A stretch of 64,000 nucleotides of DNA from an uncultured Oscillospiraceae bacterium (GTDB taxonomy: Bacteria > Bacillota > Clostridia > Oscillospirales > Oscillospiraceae), in the NCBI GenBank assembly GCA_910583885.1, contig CAJUAC010000010.1:4297-68296 (forward strand), given 5' to 3'. This document shows positions 16,546 to 24,006 of the stretch, one piece after another. The translations under genes and the position numbers were made by a program. The notes beneath the pieces are model-generated. The model was not told where the DNA came from. It made no database searches and saw only the letters and a program-made list of their open reading frames with translations. Every line of letters begins with the position of its first letter. Positions within the stretch are counted from its first letter, which is position 1.

Positions 16546-17121
16546 TCACCTCTTTTTATGACCGGAAAACAGATGGAGGACCCGTCCTACCAGCTGGAGG
16601 ACCGTCGTGCTCTTATTGATGGCAAAGGTCTTGCCCAGGGCCTTCCCGCCGATGGTCAGGCCGGAGATCAAGGCCGTGACTGCCAGGGAAATTGCCACGG
16701 ACCGGATAGAAAACGCCTCCTGAAGCCGGGTGACGATAATGGCGCCCGTACTGCCGCTGATGATGCCGCAGATATCGCCCACCACGTCATTGCAGAAGCT
16801 GGAGACCTTGTTGGCCCTCCGAATCAGGCCCAGGGCCTCCCGGGCCCCAGGGGTCTTATGGGCAGCCATGGAGTGGAAGGGCCGCTCGTCCGCCGCCGTC
16901 ACGGCTACGCCGATGATATCAAATACGATACCCAGCCCGATAAAGCACACCAGCACCCCGAAGGCTACCGGCAGCCCCGCGCCGTCCAGTGCGCCCTCTG
17001 ATGCCAGCGTCAGCATGGCGGAGAGCACAACGGAGATGAAAAACACCTGGATGGTCCAGCGCAGCCGCCCTTCCTTCTTTCCCTTTTTCTCCTGTTTCTT
17101 CCTTTTACTGTCTATGTCCAA
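16546..17121 (-). CDS. oapA: OapA-like OLE RNA-associated membrane protein
   Basis: 191 residues with a very basic N-terminal tail (about 1-20, Lys/Arg-rich), four hydrophobic segments (about 21-46, 48-78, 110-132, 138-165) and a conserved-looking loop TAADERPFHSMAAHK. Residues 112-116 read DVVGD, the DxxxD motif described for OapA. OapA homodimers bind OLE RNA and hold it at the membrane; OapA also resembles the membrane domain of CorB/CNNM-type magnesium transporters. The position directly before dxs and near tlyA-argR-recN matches the known oapA locus. Start is TTG at 17121 with AGAGG 9 bases upstream. Unlike the classical arrangement, a lipoprotein gene lies between it and the RNA. Confidence 0.78.
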   Translation of the reverse strand: MDIDSKRKKQEKKGKKEGRLRWTIQVFFISVVLSAMLTLASEGALDGAGLPVAFGVLVCFIGLGIVFDIIGVAVTAADERPFHSMAAHKTPGAREALGLIRRANKVSSFCNDVVGDICGIISGSTGAIIVTRLQEAFSIRSVAISLAVTALISGLTIGGKALGKTFAINKSTTVLQLVGRVLHLFSGHKKR

Positions 17122-17208
17122 GGGGGGATTCCTCTCTTTCCATTCTCAAAATTAAATGATGGATGATGATTGATTGTATTCGATATCTCTGCCCGCAGCA
17201 GCCTACTT

Positions 17209-19422
17209 CTACTCGTTGACATACAGGCTGGCGCGGTTCTGGATCAGCTCCGCAGCCTCGTCCAGGGTCTTATCCCCCGCGAAGTAGGCCCCCGCCGCCG
17301 AGACGGCGATCTCATTGATCTCGTCGTCCCAGGCATAGATCCGGTCAATGGCGTTGTACAGCGCCATCATCTGGTCGTATTCCTCCTGGGTGACAGCGTG
17401 GTAGGCGCAGCGCAGCTCCATCCCGTCCACCTCCCCAAAATACAGGACATTTGTCGGGATCTCCCGCCCGCTGGCATCCACCTGCTCCGGTTTCATCATC
17501 TGCTCCGCCAGCTGCTGGAAATCCGCCTTGTTGGTGGGGAATTCACGGAACACATTCGCAGAGGTATTGGGCAGCAACAGGGTGCGCAGGAACGCCCAGG
17601 CCCCGTCCTTGTGGGCGCTGGCGCTGGAGATCGCATAGCTGCTGGGGAGGTAGAACGCGCTGCCCACCTCGCCCCACTCGTTGGGGTAGCCCACAAACGT
17701 CACCGCGCCGCCAAATAGGAACGCCATCTCCTGGACAGCATAGAAATCCGTGAGCTGCCACTCGCAGAGCATCTGCATCCCGCTGACCATCCCGGTTATG
17801 TCAGTCACATCTCTCAGCGCATCCTGGTTGGGGAAACTGTTGCAGAATGTCAGCAAATCCTTGAATTCTTCGCTGTCAAAACGGCATGTGCCCTCCTCCC
17901 AGTCCACAAAACGGTCCCCGCCCAGGTTGAGAAGCTCCTTGAGCATTCTGTCCTTGCTCCCGCTGTTCACCAGGGGGATGGCCCCCTCCGGCATCGACGC
18001 CAGGGCGGCCCAGAAGTCCGCAGGCGTCCAGGTCATGTCCTCCCCCACCACGCTGCTCGCCCCTGTGAGCGTCATGATCCGGAAGGTGCTGCCAACCTGA
18101 TAGAGCTTCCCGTCTGTCTCCAATGCCTGGAACACCCGCTCCATCAGATCCTCCCGGTTCAGCTCCGGGTCATTGTCGATATAGGGCCACAGATCCTCAA
18201 GCAGCCCCATAGCCCCCCACCGGCTTGTGCCCAGCTGGCCCACATTCAGGAGATCCGGCACGTTTCCGGCCAGGACCTCCGTAATCAGCCGGGTCCGCCC
18301 GGCGGACCAGTCCTCGGATGTGTTGAACTGGGCGTAGTCCGTCACTTCTATATAGTAATCCGGGTTGGCATTGTTGAACGCCAGGATTGCTGTGCGCTCA
18401 TCCATTGTCATGTCCACCGTGGCGTAGGTCAGCACCGTCCGCTCCGGCAGGGCGCCCTCTTCCACAGGCGTCAGGAGATAGAACCCGACATCGGACATGC
18501 TGCTCCCCCGCGCAACAGCCGCCAGCCTGCCGTCTGGCAGGCGGGAAACGCTGCGCACCTGCTCGCCGGCCACTCCGGCGGCCAGCCAGTTCAGCACCGG
18601 CTCCCCAGCCTCCGCACCTGTCTGCCAGGCGTACAGGGACTCGCCGTTGAGGTAATAGAAAAGGATATTCCCCTCCCCCTCAAAGACACCCCTGCCGTAA
18701 TTGTCTATGGGCAGGGGGTAGTCTTCTCCCCAGCCCTTCCCGTCCTTGTCAATGGTCCGCAGGCGGGAAATCACTTTACCGGAGACATCCCGCGTCCACT
18801 CCGGCACCCCCACGCGGCCATCGCCCAGGCGGATCAGATCCAGGCCGCCCAAATCAACCTCCATCTCCAGTGAGAAGCGGGCTTCCCCTTTCCCATTCAG
18901 CACGGTAATGCCTTGATCTGTAACAATATAGATATCCCCGCTGCCATCCAGCAGCATATCGTACACAGCGGCGCTCCCCAGCCCCCAGCCCTCAGTGGAA
19001 ATCCGGCGGAGCTCCTTCCCATCTTCGTCCAGTTGGCGCAGGAGATGGATCTTCCGATCTTCCCGTATAAAGCTGCACTGCTCTGCCACCCACAGCGTCC
19101 CGCCCTCTCCGGGGCGGACGCTGCTGAGGAAAATAGCTGCATCCTCCGCCCCCCCTCCGGGCTGATAATCCGGCAGTGGCTGGGCTTCTCCCCCCGTCAG
19201 GGGCATCCTCAAAAACGCGTCTGCATTTTTGAACACATAAGCCGCCTCCCCGGAGACACAGCCGCCACCGAGGTACTCCATCCCTCCATCGACGCCGGAC
19301 CACACCGCAGTGTAGGCGCCGGCGGCCAGGGGGGCCGCATCCGGCTCCTCCGGCTTTTCCGCGCAGGCCCCCAGCAGGAGGCATATTACAGCCAGCAGCC
19401 AAAAAGCTCCATATTTACGCAT
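17209..19422 (-). CDS. Large extracellular solute-binding-type lipoprotein
   Basis: 737 residues. A signal peptide with lipobox LLLGAC places the lipidated Cys at residue 20. Residues about 30-340 look like a beta-rich sensor or propeller (repeated short strands, e.g. GDIYIVTDQGITVLNGKGE). From about residue 345 it resembles family 1 solute-binding proteins (VDMTMDERTAILAFNNANPDYYIEVTDY, LAGNVPDLLNVGQ, LYQVGSTFRIMTL). No permease or ATPase is adjacent. It starts about 20 bases after the terminator of the OLE-like RNA (AGAGGG before the ATG) and precedes oapA. It could receive read-through from the RNA promoter. Function unknown. Confidence 0.75.
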   Translation of the reverse strand: MRKYGAFWLLAVICLLLGACAEKPEEPDAAPLAAGAYTAVWSGVDGGMEYLGGGCVSGEAAYVFKNADAFLRMPLTGGEAQPLPDYQPGGGAEDAAIFLSSVRPGEGGTLWVAEQCSFIREDRKIHLLRQLDEDGKELRRISTEGWGLGSAAVYDMLLDGSGDIYIVTDQGITVLNGKGEARFSLEMEVDLGGLDLIRLGDGRVGVPEWTRDVSGKVISRLRTIDKDGKGWGEDYPLPIDNYGRGVFEGEGNILFYYLNGESLYAWQTGAEAGEPVLNWLAAGVAGEQVRSVSRLPDGRLAAVARGSSMSDVGFYLLTPVEEGALPERTVLTYATVDMTMDERTAILAFNNANPDYYIEVTDYAQFNTSEDWSAGRTRLITEVLAGNVPDLLNVGQLGTSRWGAMGLLEDLWPYIDNDPELNREDLMERVFQALETDGKLYQVGSTFRIMTLTGASSVVGEDMTWTPADFWAALASMPEGAIPLVNSGSKDRMLKELLNLGGDRFVDWEEGTCRFDSEEFKDLLTFCNSFPNQDALRDVTDITGMVSGMQMLCEWQLTDFYAVQEMAFLFGGAVTFVGYPNEWGEVGSAFYLPSSYAISSASAHKDGAWAFLRTLLLPNTSANVFREFPTNKADFQQLAEQMMKPEQVDASGREIPTNVLYFGEVDGMELRCAYHAVTQEEYDQMMALYNAIDRIYAWDDEINEIAVSAAGAYFAGDKTLDEAAELIQNRASLYVNE

Positions 19423-19442
19423 GATTCCCTCTTATTCTTTAT

Positions 19443-19470
19443 ACAAAATATCCGCCCCAGAGGGGCGGAT
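19443..19470 (-). terminator. Terminator of the OLE-like RNA
   Basis: Minus-strand hairpin ATCCGCCCC, loop TCT, GGGGCGGAT, then ATTTTGT. It is located just before the lipoprotein gene's ribosome binding site, so it probably attenuates rather than fully isolates the downstream operon. Confidence 0.8.
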
Positions 19471-20146
19471 CCATGCCCGCGCTTTCGCAGGACTAAACGC
19501 CGGCAGCAAACAGGGTAAATCTTACGGCTTAGGTACGGGTTGGATTTCCCCGGGACACGCCTCTCGTTGCCGATCAGGTGGTTTCCCTTTCAGCGTCCCG
19601 GCGCGGCGTTACCCACCGCGCTACCCGACTGCCACTTAGTCCGCACTGCAATCCCCTGCCTGCCCAGTGACGACAGCCTAGGTGTTTTCCACCACAGTCA
19701 AACCGCTTCTTAGCCTCTTTTGCAGGCAGGGTTTCAAGGAGCAATAGCAGCCGTTCCCTGGCCGGGGAAGCAGCTGGGTTTTCTCCTATCCGCACCATGC
19801 CCACGCAAGGCAGGCTACATCTGCACACAGCGTTCACGGCTCCAGGCCGGGTAGCACCGCAATACAGGTTTCTACCCTGAGTCGTACACAGGTCGGAATA
19901 CCACAAGGGAGTACGCCTATGCACAAAAACAGGTCTCCACGGAAGCAGGGTCGGCTTCCCCATGCCATTGAGGAACGCCCTGAATCCGCAAGCGCAGGGG
20001 AGTCCTGCGCTTTCCTCCCAGCACCCACCCCAAACTGGGCGTAAGAAGCAGGCACCAGGGGTTTCACAGCTATGCCCTTTAAAGGATTTTTAGGCCCTTC
20101 TTCGGAAGCGGCAGATCTGACTAGGATACTGCGCCGTCGTTTAGCG
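19443..20146 (-). ncRNA. ole: OLE RNA (ornate large extremophilic RNA), candidate
   Basis: A stretch of about 700 bases with no credible gene, but with a full transcription unit on the minus strand: a strong promoter at 20180-20152 and a GC-rich terminator at 19470-19443. It is rich in local inverted repeats, for example GGGCATAGC near the 5' end with GCCC about 30 bases later, and CTGCGAAAG-type short hairpins near the 3' end. Known OLE RNAs are about 600 nt, lie upstream of oapA and dxs, and are found in anaerobic or extremophilic Firmicutes. Length, strand, promoter/terminator and synteny agree. The assignment is by context and partial recall of the class; a covariance-model search was not possible. 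The short ORFs inside are not supported. Confidence 0.75.
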
Positions 20147-20151
20147 ATGAT

Positions 20152-20180
20152 AGTATACCATGTTTTCCCCGGACATTCAA
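20152..20180 (-). promoter_or_regulatory. Sigma-A promoter of the OLE-like RNA
   Basis: TTGAAT (20180-20175), 17-base spacer, TATACT (20157-20152) on the minus strand. The predicted start is near 20146. Confidence 0.85.
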
Positions 20181-20215
20181 GAGATTATGCAAAATATTTT
20201 ATCGCCGGGCTGCGG

Positions 20216-20677
20216 CTACATCTCTGCCCGGAGGCTGTCCAGCAGGCCCTGGCACCCTGACAGGATATCCCGCCAGGCGGCCTCAAAATCGCCGGTGTAC
20301 CAGGGGTCGGCCACCTCCTCCCCTGGGCGGCCGGCATACTCCAGCAGCAGATGCATTTTGCCCTCCGGGTCGCCGCCGCAGATGCGGCGCATGTTGCGGA
20401 GGTTGCCGCTGTCCATACCCACCAGCAGGTCATAGGCGCTATAATCGTCCTGGCGGAGCTGGCGGGCCACCTTCCCCCCGCAGCAGATGCCGTGTTCAGC
20501 CAGCACCCTCCTGGCCGGGGGATAGACTGGGCTTCCCACCTCCCCGGAGCTGGTGGCAGCAGATTCCATGTGGAACTGCGCGTCCATTCCGGCGCGCGCC
20601 GCCAGATCCTTCATCACAAACTCAGCCATTGGGCTGCGGCAGATGTTGCCCAGGCATACAAACAGTATTTTGGTCAT
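20216..20677 (-). CDS. Low-molecular-weight protein-tyrosine phosphatase
   Basis: 153 residues, standard length. The P-loop VCLGNICRSPMAEF gives the C(X)5R active site at the N-terminus, and VADPWYTGDFEAAW gives the general-acid Asp-Pro. It hydrolyses phosphotyrosine or phosphoarginine in the cytoplasm. GGAGG lies 7 bases before the ATG. It precedes the OLE-like RNA, which has its own promoter in the gap. Confidence 0.92.
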   Translation of the reverse strand: MTKILFVCLGNICRSPMAEFVMKDLAARAGMDAQFHMESAATSSGEVGSPVYPPARRVLAEHGICCGGKVARQLRQDDYSAYDLLVGMDSGNLRNMRRICGGDPEGKMHLLLEYAGRPGEEVADPWYTGDFEAAWRDILSGCQGLLDSLRAEM

Positions 20678-20699
20678 CACAATCCTCCTCTTTATTGCA

Positions 20700-20732
20700 G
20701 AGGGGCGCGGCGGATGTCCCGCCGCGCCCCTC
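20700..20732. terminator. GC-rich hairpin between the HIT and phosphatase genes
   Basis: Perfect 14-bp inverted repeat, arms starting GAGGGGCGCGG (20700-20713) and complement (20719-20732). There is no clear T run, so it could be a processing or mRNA-stability element. Confidence 0.6.
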
Positions 20733-20742
20733 CCCGTGTCCC

Positions 20743-21087
20743 TCAGCCCGGAGGCCAGGTCATATCCCGCCCCGCCAGCACATGGAAATGCAGGTGGGGG
20801 ACAGTCTGCTGGCCCGCCTCGCCGATGTTGGATACCACCCGGTAACCCGGCCCGGCAAAGCCCAGCTCCTCTGCCAGCTTCGCAATCACGGAGAAGATGT
20901 GCCCCACGACAGGGGCGGACTCCTCCGTCACCGCAGAGACAGACTGGATGTGGGCCTTGGGCACCACCAAAAAGTGGGTGGGCGCCTGGGGGTTGATGTC
21001 GTAGAAGGCGTAGCACAGCTCGTCCTCATAGACCTTGCTGCTGGGGATCTCCCCAGCAATGATTTTACAGAACAGGCAGTCGCTCAT
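20743..21087 (-). CDS. HIT family protein
   Basis: About 114 residues. It contains the histidine triad HLHFHVLAG near the C-terminus and the N-terminal CLFCKIIAGEIPSSKVYED typical of HinT-like nucleoside phosphoramidases. Start ATG at 21087 with GGGAGG upstream; a longer ORF upstream is not supported by a ribosome binding site. Confidence 0.93.
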   Translation of the reverse strand: MSDCLFCKIIAGEIPSSKVYEDELCYAFYDINPQAPTHFLVVPKAHIQSVSAVTEESAPVVGHIFSVIAKLAEELGFAGPGYRVVSNIGEAGQQTVPHLHFHVLAGRDMTWPPG

Positions 21088-21140
21088 GGGTCCGTTCCTC
21101 CCTTTCTTCCGCCATACGGCGTTCACTTTTCTTCACCATA

Positions 21141-21219
21141 CGGCGGTATGCCTGCGAAAGCTGCCATGTCTGGCAAAAAAACGCCTCGCTGCTGGGCATA
21201 CCGCCGATTATCAAGCAGG
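21141..21219 (+). repeat. MITE-like dispersed repeat, copy A
   Basis: Contains an inverted pair CGGCGGTATGCC / GGCATACCGCCG and a core (ATGCCTGCGAAA, TGTCTGGCAAAAAAA, GCTGCTGGGCATA, ATTATCAA) that recurs inverted at 63742-63806. Confidence 0.7.
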
Positions 21220-21251
21220 CCCTGACCGGCAATTGGCACAGTAACCGTATC

Positions 21252-21292
21252 AAGTTCTTTTTTGATTCTTTTTTCTTTCAAGAAAAAAGAAT
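21252..21292 (+). repeat. AT-rich hairpin repeat, copy 3
   Basis: AAGTTCTTTTTTGATTC followed by hairpin CTTTTTTCTT/AAGAAAAAAG, same family as 12422 and 14641 without the GC hairpin. It lies directly after the alaS stop codon. Confidence 0.7.
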
Positions 21293-21298
21293 GTCTGC

Positions 21299-23962
21299 CT
21301 ACTTCGCCTTCTCGTTCACGAAATCATCCAGCGCGGCCAGCGCGTCGTCCAGCTTGAGCAGGTCACTGCCGCCGCCCATGGCGCTGTCCGGCTTGCCGCC
21401 GCCCTTGCCGCCGCAGATGGGGGCGATGGCCTTGATGATCTCCCCGGCCTTGACGCCCCGCGCCACCGCCTGCTTGCCGCAGACAGCCTGGAAGGTGATC
21501 TTCCCGTCATTCACCCCCGCCAGCAGTGCCACCACGTCAGGGGACTTGTCACGCAGGAAATCGCCCATCCTGCGCATGTCGTCGGCGGTCATGCCGCTGC
21601 GGGACATGGAAACCACTTGCAGCCCCTTCACCTGCTTGGCGTTGAGCAGGAACTGGTCCGCCTCGGAGAGGAACTCCTTGGCCTTCAGCTTCTCAATCAC
21701 CTGGCGCAGCTCCCGGACCTCTGCCGTCATCTGCCCGGCCCGCTCCTTCAGGTCGGCGGGCTTCACCTTCAGCGCGGCGGCAGCCTGGAACAGCATGTCC
21801 TGGGCCTTGTTCATCTGCTCCAGGGCCCGCCGGCCGGTGATGGCCTCAATGCGGCGCACGCCGGAGGCCACGGAAAATTCGCTCTCAATGTGGAACTGCC
21901 CCGCCTTGGCGCTGTTATCTAAGTGTGTGCCGCCGCAGAACTCCACGGAGTAGCCCTCCCCGATGTTCACCACCCGGACGATATCGCCATACTTCTCACT
22001 AAACAGGGCAATCGCCCCGGTTTTCTTGGCCTCCTCAATGGGCATCTCCTGGGCATTCACCTGGTAGCCCTCCAGGATCGCGTCATTGACCACCCGGGAG
22101 ACCTCGCTCAGCTCCTGGGCTGTCATGGCCGCAAAGTGGGTGAAGTCGAAGCGCAGGTAGTCCTCCTCCACCAGGGAGCCCGCCTGATGGACGTGGTCGC
22201 CCAGCACAGTGCGCAGGGCCTTGTCCAGCAGATGGGTGGCGGTGTGGGCCCGCATGACGGCCTTCCGCCGCTCCACGTCGATGGACACCTCCACCGCGTC
22301 GCCGGCCTGGATGACGCCGGAGGACACTACGCCGTAGTGGAGATACTTGCCGCCCTTGTTCTTCTGCACATCCCGGACCTGGAACTGCCCCTTTGGCCCT
22401 TCCATGCAACCGTGGTCCGCCACCTGGCCGCCCATCTCCGCATACAGCGGCGTCTGGTCCAGTACCAGGATGGCCTCCACACCGGCGGCAATCTCCGTGC
22501 GGAACTCATCCTCCGCCACGATGGCGAGCACCTTCCCCTGGCCGCTGGTGCGGTCATAGCCGGTGAACTGGGTAGCGGGCACGTCCTTGCCAAACTCGAT
22601 GCCGGCCCAGCCCAGGTCGCCCAGGGCCTCCCGGGCCTTGCGGGCACGGCTGCGCTGTTCGTCCATCAGCTGCTGGAAGGCGGCCTGGTCCACGGCCATG
22701 CCCGCCTCCTCCACCATCTCCGCCGTCAGGTCGATGGGGAAACCGTAGGTGTCATAGAGCTTGAAGGCGTCCGCGCCGGAGAAGGTCTGCTCCCCCTTCT
22801 CCTTGTGGCCGGCAAGCATGTCGTTAAAGATCCGCATCCCGCCGTCGATGGTCTTGGCAAAGCTCTCCTCCTCCATGCGGATAACCCGGGTGATATAGCT
22901 CTCCTTCTCCCGCAGGTCGGGGTATGCCGCCTCGTTCTCCCCGATCACCGTGGCGCAGACCTCGTAGAGGAAGGGCTCGTTTACCCCCAGCAGCTTCCCA
23001 TGGCGGGCGGCGCGGCGCAGCAGGCGGCGCAGGACATAGCCCCGGCCCTCGTTGGAGGGCAGCACGCCGTCGCAGATCATCATGGTGGCGGAGCGGATGT
23101 GGTCGGTGATGACCCGCAGGCTCACGTCGGTCTGGTGGCTCTGGCCGTACTTCGCCCCGGTGATGGCGCTGACCTTGTTGGTGATATTCATCACTGTGTC
23201 CACATCGAAAAGGGACTCCACATTCTGGCTGACGCAGGCCAGGCGCTCCAGGCCCGCGCCAACATCGATGTTTTTCTGTGCCAGCTCGGTGTAGCAGCCC
23301 TGGCCGTCGTTGTCAAACTGGCTGAAGACGTTGTTCCAGATCTCAATATACCGGTCGCAGTCGCAGCCCACCGTGCAGCCGGGCTTGCCGCAGCCATACG
23401 CCTCGCCCCGGTCATAATAGATCTCCGAGCAGGGGCCGCAGGGGCCGGAGCCGTGCTCCCAGAAGTTATCCTCCTTGCCGAACTTGAAGATACGCTCAAC
23501 GGGGATGCCGATGTCCTTGTGCCAGATCTCAAAGGCCTCATCGTCGGCGGGCGTGGTCTCGTTCCCGGCGAAAACAGAGGGGTAGAGGCGGTCGGGCTCC
23601 AGGCCCATCCACTCCGGGCTGGTCAGGAACTCCCAGCACCAGGCAATGGCCTCCTTCTTGAAATAGTCGCCAAAGGAGAAGTTGCCCAGCATCTCGAAGT
23701 AGGTGCCATGGCGGGCGGTCTTGCCGATGTTCTCAATGTCGCCGGTGCGGATGCACTTCTGGCAGGTACACACCCGCCGGCGGGGGGGCTCCACCTCGCC
23801 GGTGAAATAGGGCTTCATGGGGGCCATGCCGCTGTTGATGAGCAGCAGGCTGGCGTCATTCTGGGGGATGAGGGAAAAGCTGGGGAGGCGGAGGTGGTCC
23901 TTGCTCTCATAGAATTTCAGGAACATCTCCCGCAGTTCGTTCAGGCCGAATGATTTGTGCAT
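21299..23962 (-). CDS. alaS: Alanyl-tRNA synthetase
   Basis: 887 residues, full length. Class II catalytic domain at the N-terminus (SFGLNELREMFLKFYESKDH, FFMLGNFSF-like segment YFEMLGNFSFGDYFKKEAI), editing domain with HTATH (RAHTATHLLDKAL) and CGGTHLDNSAKAGQFHI as zinc/editing ligands, and a C-terminal DHHA1 domain (GGGKPDSAMGGG region). Only 44 bases separate it from the hydrolase gene upstream and no good promoter is seen there, so it is probably expressed from the T-box promoter at 26.9 kb. Confidence 0.97.
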   Translation of the reverse strand: MHKSFGLNELREMFLKFYESKDHLRLPSFSLIPQNDASLLLINSGMAPMKPYFTGEVEPPRRRVCTCQKCIRTGDIENIGKTARHGTYFEMLGNFSFGDYFKKEAIAWCWEFLTSPEWMGLEPDRLYPSVFAGNETTPADDEAFEIWHKDIGIPVERIFKFGKEDNFWEHGSGPCGPCSEIYYDRGEAYGCGKPGCTVGCDCDRYIEIWNNVFSQFDNDGQGCYTELAQKNIDVGAGLERLACVSQNVESLFDVDTVMNITNKVSAITGAKYGQSHQTDVSLRVITDHIRSATMMICDGVLPSNEGRGYVLRRLLRRAARHGKLLGVNEPFLYEVCATVIGENEAAYPDLREKESYITRVIRMEEESFAKTIDGGMRIFNDMLAGHKEKGEQTFSGADAFKLYDTYGFPIDLTAEMVEEAGMAVDQAAFQQLMDEQRSRARKAREALGDLGWAGIEFGKDVPATQFTGYDRTSGQGKVLAIVAEDEFRTEIAAGVEAILVLDQTPLYAEMGGQVADHGCMEGPKGQFQVRDVQKNKGGKYLHYGVVSSGVIQAGDAVEVSIDVERRKAVMRAHTATHLLDKALRTVLGDHVHQAGSLVEEDYLRFDFTHFAAMTAQELSEVSRVVNDAILEGYQVNAQEMPIEEAKKTGAIALFSEKYGDIVRVVNIGEGYSVEFCGGTHLDNSAKAGQFHIESEFSVASGVRRIEAITGRRALEQMNKAQDMLFQAAAALKVKPADLKERAGQMTAEVRELRQVIEKLKAKEFLSEADQFLLNAKQVKGLQVVSMSRSGMTADDMRRMGDFLRDKSPDVVALLAGVNDGKITFQAVCGKQAVARGVKAGEIIKAIAPICGGKGGGKPDSAMGGGSDLLKLDDALAALDDFVNEKAK

Positions 23963-24006
23963 GGGTCTCTCTCCTTTACTATGATATATGATAAATATAG
24001 CATCCG

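Noticed and set aside
14964..16619. A 551-codon plus-strand frame opposite dxs
   Set aside because: Antisense shadow of dxs with no supporting motif or ribosome binding site.
19574..19963. A 129-codon minus-strand frame inside the OLE-like RNA
   Set aside because: No ribosome binding site and no protein-like composition; the promoter, terminator and local stems point to a structured RNA.
21065..21253. A 62-codon minus-strand frame upstream of the HIT gene
   Set aside because: It is encoded by the MITE-like repeat; a similar short frame occurs in the other copy at 63.7 kb.
21923..23953. A 676-codon plus-strand frame opposite alaS
   Set aside because: Antisense shadow of alaS caused by codon bias; low-complexity His/Gly/Val composition.
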